This document shows, piece after piece, positions 14,321 through 19,379 of a stretch of DNA of 19,379 bases (within the stretch, counting starts at the first letter, position 1; each line of letters starts with the position of its first letter). A program made the position numbers and the translations under genes. Source of the DNA: DATGZX01 sp035296965 (lineage in GTDB: Bacteria; Planctomycetota; Planctomycetia; Gemmatales; Gemmataceae); the NCBI GenBank assembly GCA_035296965.1, contig DATGZX010000375.1, positions 1 through 19,379 of the forward strand, read 5' to 3'. The notes below the pieces were generated by a model. That model had not been told where the DNA came from, made no database searches, and saw only the letters and a program-made list of their open reading frames with translations.

Positions 14321-15757
14321 CTACCAATTGAAAAAGAAGTACAGCAGCAGCACGATCCCTAGAAGCACGCCGATCCCGAGCGGGATCAGCCAGCGCCTCC
14401 GATCGGCGGCATGGGTCGGCAGTTGACTTACTTGCGGGATCCCTTCGAAATCTTGGAGCTGCGTCTCCTCGCCAGCCGATCTCGGCGGCTCTTCGCGAGC
14501 AACCTTTGCATCGAGTTGGGTCGGCTGTGGAGGGGAGCTAAGCCGAGCGCGTACGACGGGATCTTGCAAAGCTAATTCCTGATCCACAAAGCTTGGCACC
14601 AGCGCAGATAGATTTGATCGTTCCAGAGCTACGATTAGCTCGCTCGCGGTTTGAAACCGCTCCCTTGGCAATCTTCCCATCATTTTGCGCAAGATGTCGT
14701 CCAGGACTTTGGGGACTTCAGGCGACAGCGCACTGGCGGGAGTGAAGGCGCCTGAATCCTTCTTCTCGGCGATTTCCACGGGGTTATTCCCGGGAAACGG
14801 GACGTTGCCGGTAAGAAGGTGATAAAGTGTGGCACCCAAAGCATAGATGTCGCTGCGACCGTCTGCCTGCCGGGCATTCAGCGCCTGCTCGTAAGGCATG
14901 TAATAAGGCGTACCGAAGCCCTGCCGCGCTCCGGTAAGACTGCTGTTTTCATCGAGGCGCTTGGCCAAACCCAGGTCTGCGAGCTTTGCAATTCCCGAAG
15001 GCGTGAGGAGGATATTGTCAGGTTTGATATCTCGATGAATGATATTTCGTGAATGCGCGTGCTCCAAGCCCCGTGCGATATCGAGCACAATATGGACAGC
15101 ATCCCCGACCGAGAGCTTGCCGAAACGATCGATCAGCGCGTGGGCACTGGGCCCCTCCACGTATTCCAGGACCATGTGCTGTTTGCCGGTCTGGGGATCT
15201 CGGTCGACGGCAATCCCGCGGACGATGTTGGGATGATTCAGGTGAAGGAAGCTGCGCGCTTCACGCTCGAACCTTTCCACGTATGCCTGGTCGCTGGCCA
15301 GTTGCCTTGGCAGAACCTTTATGGCAACGTACTGGCTTTCAGCTTCTTGATAGCCAAGATAGACCGATCCCATCCCACCTTCGCCTAGCTTGCGCAAGAT
15401 CTGGTAGTTGCCGACGCGCCGTGGATCCGGTTCAGGATCCAGATCGGATTGCAGCGCGTCCCCCTCTTGGGTTGTATCAAGCTCTCGGTCCTTGGCGGAC
15501 GAAGCACCATTGGCTCCGCGAGCCGAAAGGCGTGGTCCATTGAGATCGATTCGAGTCACATCGAGAGCACGGCGGAGTTCATTTGCTTGAGAAGGGCTGA
15601 GGAGGTTGCGGCTGACCAGCGTGTTCAGGAAGTCGACGGCCTGCCCGCCAGCTTGAGCCTGGAGTGCAGCCCGAGCGGCTTCCTTGACGCGAGCGCGGTC
15701 CGCACCGTATCGAGACACAGCTAGCGCTGCGGCGCGTTTTTCCGACTCGGTCAGCAT
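14321..15757 (-). CDS. Hanks-type serine/threonine protein kinase with C-terminal membrane anchor
   Basis: Predicted 478 aa, ATG 15757 with GTGAGG upstream. Residues 1-110 are a helical N-terminal region of unknown role. The kinase domain spans about 118-380: glycine loop GEGGMGSVY (125-133), catalytic lysine K147 in VAIKVL, catalytic loop HRDIKPDN (241-248), DLG (261-263) in place of DFG, activation-segment end GTPYYMPYEQ (282-291; PYE for APE), and SDIYALG (302-308). All residues needed for catalysis are present. A Pro/Gln-rich spacer leads to a single transmembrane helix (about 456-477) at the very C-terminus, with no extracellular sensor domain. It thus acts in the cytoplasm at the membrane, phosphorylating unknown Ser/Thr targets. 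Monocistronic; no phosphatase or FHA gene nearby. Confidence 0.94.
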   Translation of the reverse strand: MLTESEKRAAALAVSRYGADRARVKEAARAALQAQAGGQAVDFLNTLVSRNLLSPSQANELRRALDVTRIDLNGPRLSARGANGASSAKDRELDTTQEGDALQSDLDPEPDPRRVGNYQILRKLGEGGMGSVYLGYQEAESQYVAIKVLPRQLASDQAYVERFEREARSFLHLNHPNIVRGIAVDRDPQTGKQHMVLEYVEGPSAHALIDRFGKLSVGDAVHIVLDIARGLEHAHSRNIIHRDIKPDNILLTPSGIAKLADLGLAKRLDENSSLTGARQGFGTPYYMPYEQALNARQADGRSDIYALGATLYHLLTGNVPFPGNNPVEIAEKKDSGAFTPASALSPEVPKVLDDILRKMMGRLPRERFQTASELIVALERSNLSALVPSFVDQELALQDPVVRARLSSPPQPTQLDAKVAREEPPRSAGEETQLQDFEGIPQVSQLPTHAADRRRWLIPLGIGVLLGIVLLLYFFFNW

Positions 15758-15915
15758 TGCGGTAGCCTCACGTGGCCAGCGGCGAGTCGCTCGGCACCCT
15801 TCAGAACGGGTAGCCGTAGTTTACCGAGCAAAACGAGCGAGGGCAATGAGCATTCGCGAGTAGCACTCATGCGCCAAGGAAGCAGCAAGACCCTTTTGAG
15901 CGTCTGTCCGACAAG

Positions 15916-15949
15916 CTCTCCCCTCGCCCCCGCTTCGGGGGAGAGGGGC
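15916..15949. repeat. G/C-rich REP-like hairpin repeat, copy 2 (hairpin only)
   Basis: CTCCCCTCGCCCCCG and CGGGGGAGAGGGG form a near-perfect stem of about 13 bp around CTT. The hairpin matches that at 144-172 but lacks the TTTCATCAGTCCACCCCC tail. It lies about 50 nt past the stop of the minus-strand thioesterase gene (16001), so it may aid termination. The remainder of 15758-16000 shows no gene. Confidence 0.75.
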
Positions 15950-16000
15950 TTCTCGGATAGACTCTGAGCTGTGCCGCTAACTGCTCGCGTCCCGTCTGAA

Positions 16001-16405
16001 TCATGGATCCGCGTTGGGTAGAAGCGGCACGGGGCGCCGTTCGCGACCGAGAGGGTCGATGCCAACGTAAACGACTTCTGCTTCGGTCACTTGCAAGATT
16101 TGCTCGCCACGATCCACCTCCACGTTCACCTGCATGGTAATCGATGTCCTGCCTATCCGGACGACCCGGGTAAGGAAGCGCACCACATCACCCACGAGCA
16201 CCGGCTGATGGAACTCCACGCGGTTGATGGCCACAGTCACTGGGAACGGAGGAGCGCCACCCGCAAGAATAATCTCCCGACGGGCCCCAATGGCCCCAGC
16301 CTGGTCAATATAACTCAGGATCACGCCGCCAAAGATCGTGCCGTGCGGATTCGTATCACGCGGCATCATAACGACCTGGATCGCCAGATAAGGTTCGCTC
16401 GGCAT
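16001..16405 (-). CDS. Hotdog-fold acyl-CoA thioesterase
   Basis: Predicted 134 aa, typical of the YciA/4HBT-II type. The active-site helix motif NPHGTIFGGVILSYIDQAGAI (19-39, with D34) is the hallmark of the YciA/BACH acyl-CoA hydrolase group: the HG.IFGG loop positions the thioester and the Asp acts in catalysis. The strand FPVTVAINRVEFHQPVLVGD fits the CoA-binding side. It hydrolyses acyl-CoA to free acid and CoA in the cytoplasm; chain-length preference is unknown. The ATG begins 2 nt after the stop of the MetE-like gene, so the two are almost certainly translated from one mRNA. Confidence 0.92.
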   Translation of the reverse strand: MPSEPYLAIQVVMMPRDTNPHGTIFGGVILSYIDQAGAIGARREIILAGGAPPFPVTVAINRVEFHQPVLVGDVVRFLTRVVRIGRTSITMQVNVEVDRGEQILQVTEAEVVYVGIDPLGRERRPVPLLPNADP

Positions 16406-16407
16406 AA

Positions 16408-17436
16408 CTATCCTTGAAGCTCCTTGCGGACTATGCGCGCCCCTTCAGCCAAACTTGACAGCTTCCGGCAGGCGATGAAGCGGGCCGTTTGGGAGAAGCC
16501 ACAATCGGGCGTGACGTGGACTCGCTCCGGTTCGATATAACGGAGGACCGTACGCAGGCGCTCGGCCACCATTTCCGCGGGCTCTATCCAGGTATTCTTG
16601 ACGTCGACCAGCCCAGCCGCCAATTCCATGGGCGGCCGGATTTGGCCCGCCAGGTCGACCTCTGCCATCTCCCGGCTGGCAAATTCCAAGGAAAGCTGCT
16701 GAACGGGGGCGCGGGCCAGGTAGGGAAACAGCGGCCGGTAGCTTCGGCGGCCCACGGCCCTCCCTCGATAATTGCCGAAGCACATGTGCATGCTGATTTT
16801 GGCATCAACGCCTGCTACGGTCCGCGCTACGAGATCCAAGAATCGCTCAGGATCATCCGGATGGCAGGCAAAACTCGGCTCATCGAGCTGCAAAAAATCA
16901 GCGCCTTCTCCAACCAAAGCCGTCATCTCGCGGTTTACCACATCGACGAGTGCCTCCGCGACGGCTTGCCGGTCGCGATAAACCGCTCCGCCTTGCAAAC
17001 AGCCGGCAAGAGTATACGGTCCAGGGACAGGTATCTTGATCGGCGCGTCCGTGAGCGCGCGCACGCGCCGATATTCCTCCACGAGCCCCAGACCGTGGGG
17101 CGCGGCGACGGGCTCGACGCATTCGTATTTATCACGCTGGTCGTGCGCGGGTGGCCCCCAGCGCCGACTCTGCGGCAGCGGTCGAATCCCTGTAAGTCGA
17201 TCGTAGAATCCTAGATTGAAGTCGACACGTTGCATCTCACCATCGGTGATCAAGTCGGCCCCGGCCTGGAGTTGGTCGTCAATCGCCAGCCGCACGGCAT
17301 CACGAATCGCTTCCGCGCGGTCGTCGGCTCCAAATTGCTCAGGGCTGCGGGCGACATCGTCGCAAAACTTGGCGTACCATCCGGGGAAAGACCAGCTGCC
17401 GATGACGGTCGCGGGTATCAGGGGAAGCGTCGGCAT
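16408..17436 (-). CDS. Core MetE-like methionine synthase (catalytic domain only)
   Basis: Predicted 342 aa; ATG 17436 with AGGGTG upstream. It corresponds to the C-terminal catalytic barrel of cobalamin-independent methionine synthase and lacks the roughly 400-residue N-terminal half of full MetE. It begins LPLIPATVIGSWSFP, a family start. The zinc ligands appear as H217 and C219 (HMCFGN), E251 (SLEFAS) and C312 (TPDCGFSQ). FLQLDEPSFA (181-190) is the homocysteine-site block. Stand-alone core-MetE proteins are known to use methyl donors other than methyl-folate, such as methyl-cobamide proteins (the folate-independent groups MesA-D), so the donor here is uncertain. A -10-like TATCAT lies on the minus strand at 17472-17477 without a convincing -35. 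It is in an operon with the thioesterase. Confidence 0.88.
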   Translation of the reverse strand: MPTLPLIPATVIGSWSFPGWYAKFCDDVARSPEQFGADDRAEAIRDAVRLAIDDQLQAGADLITDGEMQRVDFNLGFYDRLTGIRPLPQSRRWGPPAHDQRDKYECVEPVAAPHGLGLVEEYRRVRALTDAPIKIPVPGPYTLAGCLQGGAVYRDRQAVAEALVDVVNREMTALVGEGADFLQLDEPSFACHPDDPERFLDLVARTVAGVDAKISMHMCFGNYRGRAVGRRSYRPLFPYLARAPVQQLSLEFASREMAEVDLAGQIRPPMELAAGLVDVKNTWIEPAEMVAERLRTVLRYIEPERVHVTPDCGFSQTARFIACRKLSSLAEGARIVRKELQG

Positions 17437-17505
17437 GAGGGCACCCTATTTCGTGCAGCGCTCGGCTGCCAATGATAGGCTCTTTACGTTACGACTTCAG
17501 CCATC

Positions 17506-18450
17506 CTACTGGTCGTATCCTCGGTAGTCTTCGACCGACGGTTCGTCGGAGCCGGCGCTGAAGTCTTCGAGGAATTTCTGTTGAGCCTGGAGCACAGCAA
17601 TCGCCACCGGCACCGCTACCAAAAGGACCTGAAGGGTTCCACGGAGAATTGGTCCCATTCGCTTAACGTAGGGCAGCAACACAGGGAGCCAGCAGAGCAA
17701 GCCAGCGAAGAACAATAGGAGGGCATTTGTAGTCGTGAGTTCCCCAAAGAAGCGGCCTACAAGCAACAGGGCAAAAAGTGTCATCACCGCAACGCCAATC
17801 GAGGACGTGGCGTCCGCAGATCCGTGCAGGAGGAAAGAAGCGACCGTCGCGCCCGCCAGAGCGGCGGCCAACACCAGACCAAGTTGTCCGCCCGACGCGT
17901 AGCCGGAAAGCATGACAGTGACGCCCGCGCCGCCGGAACTCAGAGCCAAGGCGATTGGGATCGAACGGTTGGGGGCGTGCCGCGTGAGTAGGACCAGAGC
18001 CACCCAGACGACGGTTGCTCCGGCAGCCAGACCCGCCAAAATCTGCAATGATTGGGCCCGTGTCCACTCGCTGGAGCCAGGTCCCGCCAAATCGCTCAAG
18101 TAGACCGTGTTGTGCAGCAGAATGCGAGCAGCCCCTGCTGCGCAACATATTCGTAATAGCCAGGCGAGCCAGGCGGGAAATCTCCGCAGACTCGCTAAGA
18201 CCTCGATGATCACAATCGTGGGCAACAGGAAAATCAAGAAGCGATCGAGAGCTTCGCTCGCCGGCCAATGCGGCCGCACGTCGAGCATCCAGCAGCCGGC
18301 AAAGATCGCCGGCCCCAGGCTCAGCGCCCAGGCGGGGGACGCTCGCTCGGAACCGGCGCCGCGCCAAAGCAGCCGGCAAAGCAGCAGCGCGGCAGCCGCT
18401 ACCAGGGCCGTCGCTGCCAATGCTGTACCAATCATTATCGGGTCTGGCAT
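17506..18450 (-). CDS. Polytopic membrane protein, unknown function
   Basis: Predicted 314 aa, ATG start with GGAGAAG upstream, beginning 19 nt after the stop of the YceI-like gene, so the two probably share an mRNA. About eight to nine hydrophobic helices cover residues 5-290, including TALAATALVAAAALLLCRLL at 9-28. A short acidic cytoplasmic or periplasmic tail ends SVEDYRGYDQ. Many small residues (Ala, Gly) lie within the helices. I do not recognise a transporter or enzyme family. A link to the secreted YceI-like partner, for example in lipid or isoprenoid handling, is only suggested by adjacency. Confidence 0.82.
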   Translation of the reverse strand: MPDPIMIGTALAATALVAAAALLLCRLLWRGAGSERASPAWALSLGPAIFAGCWMLDVRPHWPASEALDRFLIFLLPTIVIIEVLASLRRFPAWLAWLLRICCAAGAARILLHNTVYLSDLAGPGSSEWTRAQSLQILAGLAAGATVVWVALVLLTRHAPNRSIPIALALSSGGAGVTVMLSGYASGGQLGLVLAAALAGATVASFLLHGSADATSSIGVAVMTLFALLLVGRFFGELTTTNALLLFFAGLLCWLPVLLPYVKRMGPILRGTLQVLLVAVPVAIAVLQAQQKFLEDFSAGSDEPSVEDYRGYDQ

Positions 18451-18469
18451 GAGATGGCTTCTCCGGCGC

Positions 18470-19051
18470 TCACTTCTTCACTCCTTCGAAGCTCACGGTC
18501 GCAAACACTTCATCCCCGAGACCATTGCCAGGTTTCCCTACGCCGAAATCGTCGCGCTTGACGGGGAATTCCGCCGTGAAGCCAGTGCGCAATTTGCCTT
18601 TGGGAAACTCGGCCTTCGCGCCTCCCTTGAGCGCGAACGAAATGGATTTCGTTACACCATGCAGGGTGAGGTCCCCAGTCACTTCGTAACCGCCGTCGAT
18701 GGGCTTGATAGCAGTGCTCTTGAATGAAACGACTGGAAACTGCTTGGCATTGAAGAAGTCCGGACTGCGCAGATGGTTGTCTCGGCCCTTGTTGTTTGTG
18801 TCGATGCTATCGGTCTTGATCGACATGCTGAACGAGGAATTGGCAGGATTGTCCGGGTCAAGCGTGAAATCCCCGGAGAAGCTGTTGAACCGGCCTTGTA
18901 TCCAGCTAAGTCCAATGTGGGAAATCTTGAAGCCAATTCCCGAGTGCATGGGGTCAATCGTGTAATCGTCCGCGGCCCGGGCGTTGTCCGCGAAGCCGAT
19001 TACCAGGGAGAGAATAGCAGTGCACACAATGCCGTAGATAGCCTTGCACAT
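18470..19051 (-). CDS. YceI-family secreted lipocalin-fold protein
   Basis: Predicted 193 aa from ATG 19051, with GAGGAG 8 nt upstream; an in-frame GTG at 19057 is too close to that site. Residues 1-26 form a signal peptide ending ARA. The mature protein starts ADDYTIDPMHSGIGFKISH, the classic YceI opening, and continues with GRFNSFSGDFTLD, the HLRSPDFFNAKQFPVVSF block and LTLHGVTKSISF. The family folds as a lipocalin-like barrel that binds isoprenoid or long-chain amphiphilic lipids in the periplasm. The ligand and physiological role here are unknown. It is followed by a polytopic membrane protein gene in the same unit, an arrangement that recalls the YceI-YceJ pairing though the partner here is not a recognisable cytochrome b561. 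Confidence 0.94.
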   Translation of the reverse strand: MCKAIYGIVCTAILSLVIGFADNARAADDYTIDPMHSGIGFKISHIGLSWIQGRFNSFSGDFTLDPDNPANSSFSMSIKTDSIDTNNKGRDNHLRSPDFFNAKQFPVVSFKSTAIKPIDGGYEVTGDLTLHGVTKSISFALKGGAKAEFPKGKLRTGFTAEFPVKRDDFGVGKPGNGLGDEVFATVSFEGVKK

Positions 19052-19077
19052 GGACACACTCCTCGAAGAAAATTCGT

Positions 19078-19083
19078 TTTATA
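19078..19083 (-). promoter_or_regulatory. Possible -10 element for the YceI-like gene
   Basis: TATAAA on the minus strand within GATTATAAAACG, about 27 nt upstream of ATG 19051. No good -35 hexamer is seen at 16-18 bp, so this is a weak call. Confidence 0.3.
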
Positions 19084-19124
19084 ATCCCGCCCATTTGTGA
19101 AATCCGAGGGCACGACCGCGCAAT

Positions 19125-19179
19125 CTCTCCCCTCGCCCCGGTACTCCGGGGAGAGGGGCCGGGGGTGGGCTGATGAAAA
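19125..19179. repeat. G/C-rich REP-like hairpin repeat, copy 3
   Basis: Reverse orientation relative to copy 1. The hairpin CTCCCCTCGCCCCGG/CCGGGGAGAGGGG has loop TACT. It is followed by CCGGGGGTGGGCTGATGAAAA, the reverse complement of the conserved tail with a few substitutions. Base changes in the arms are partly compensatory compared with copies 1 and 2. Confidence 0.85.
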
Positions 19180-19215
19180 CCACGACGTCCTTTCATCTGA
19201 AAAGCGTTGCGCTCG

Positions 19216-19272
19216 CTCTCCCCTCTCCCCTGTACTCGGGGGAGAGGGGTCGGGGGTGGACTGATGAAAGCC
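19216..19272. repeat. G/C-rich REP-like hairpin repeat, copy 4
   Basis: Same orientation as copy 3 and only about 36 bp beyond it. The hairpin CTCTCCCCTCTCCCCTG/CGGGGGAGAGGGG is followed by GTCGGGGGTGGACTGATGAAAG, almost the exact reverse complement of the copy 1 tail. A tandem pair of REP-like units thus sits upstream of the YceI-like gene. Confidence 0.85.
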
Positions 19273-19379
19273 ATTGACGGTTTTGACGTTTTGGGCTTGC
19301 TCGTTTTCTTCGGTTTTGTTGCGCTGGCGGACTGGAGGTCCACGCCCAAGGCATGCAAACGGAGTTGCGCATGGATGCA
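19273..19379. other. Right-edge region, coding status undecided
   Basis: On the minus strand a frame is open from the window edge and reads LHALGVDLQSASATKPKK before a Lys/Ser/Thr-rich tract that runs into the repeat units without a stop until 18954. It could be the C-terminal end of an outside gene overrun by repeats. On the plus strand an ATG at 19264 inside repeat copy 4 opens a hydrophobic frame to the edge. Neither can be accepted from this window alone. Confidence 0.25.

Noticed and set aside
18954..19358. Minus-strand frame of 134 codons over the YceI start and repeats
   Set aside because: Most of it translates repeat DNA and the YceI signal-peptide region in the wrong frame; only the right-edge part is kept as an undecided segment.

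Overview
The window is 19.4 kb of bacterial chromosome with about 57-58% G+C by eye. It most likely comes from a planctomycete-type genome (Pirellulales/Gemmatales relatives). I infer this from a Ycf48-type propeller protein ending in a CBM9-like domain, a Hanks-type Ser/Thr kinase with a C-terminal membrane anchor, a stand-alone csrA, a 38-residue Lys/Arg-rich protein, many secreted or multi-domain proteins of unknown role, and many dispersed hairpin repeats between genes. No 16S rRNA or other decisive marker is present, so the phylum is an inference. I see no prophage, transposase, CRISPR array or dedicated defence island.

Layout, left to right. At 1-108 is the 3' end of an unidentified plus-strand gene, followed by a G/C-rich hairpin repeat (121-174). 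A 1029-residue secreted protein (Ycf48 propeller, degenerate PIG-L-like region, helical repeats, CBM9-like end) and a DPM1-like GT2 glycosyltransferase lie on the minus strand. A DegT-family PLP sugar aminotransferase diverges from the glycosyltransferase. A radical SAM protein with a B12-binding-type N-terminal region (6093-7892, minus) is bracketed by two copies of a ~240-bp element made of purine-rich and pyrimidine-rich complementary arms with terminal inverted repeats. A tRNA-Ala(CGC) with a good sigma70-type promoter and a strong terminator follows, then a VIT1/CCC1-type iron/manganese transporter (plus), csrA (minus), a CLC chloride transporter with tandem CBS domains, and a small four-helix membrane protein (both minus).

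Next come a TPR protein with a C-terminal cysteine cluster (minus), the divergent 38-residue basic protein (plus), a Ser/Thr kinase (minus), a two-gene unit of a core-MetE-like methionine synthase and a hotdog acyl-CoA thioesterase with 2 nt between them (minus), and a two-gene unit of a YceI-like secreted lipocalin-fold protein and a polytopic membrane protein (minus). The right end holds two more copies of the G/C-rich hairpin repeat.

The genes do not form one pathway. They are mostly mono- or bicistronic housekeeping and accessory genes. Plausible functional groupings are surface sugar metabolism (GT2 with DegT), ion homeostasis (VIT1 and CLC), post-transcriptional control (CsrA) and one-carbon/methionine metabolism (MetE-like). 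The most unusual content is the intergenic repeat population, above all the paired purine/pyrimidine hairpin elements, which keep arms and ends while their central loops differ.
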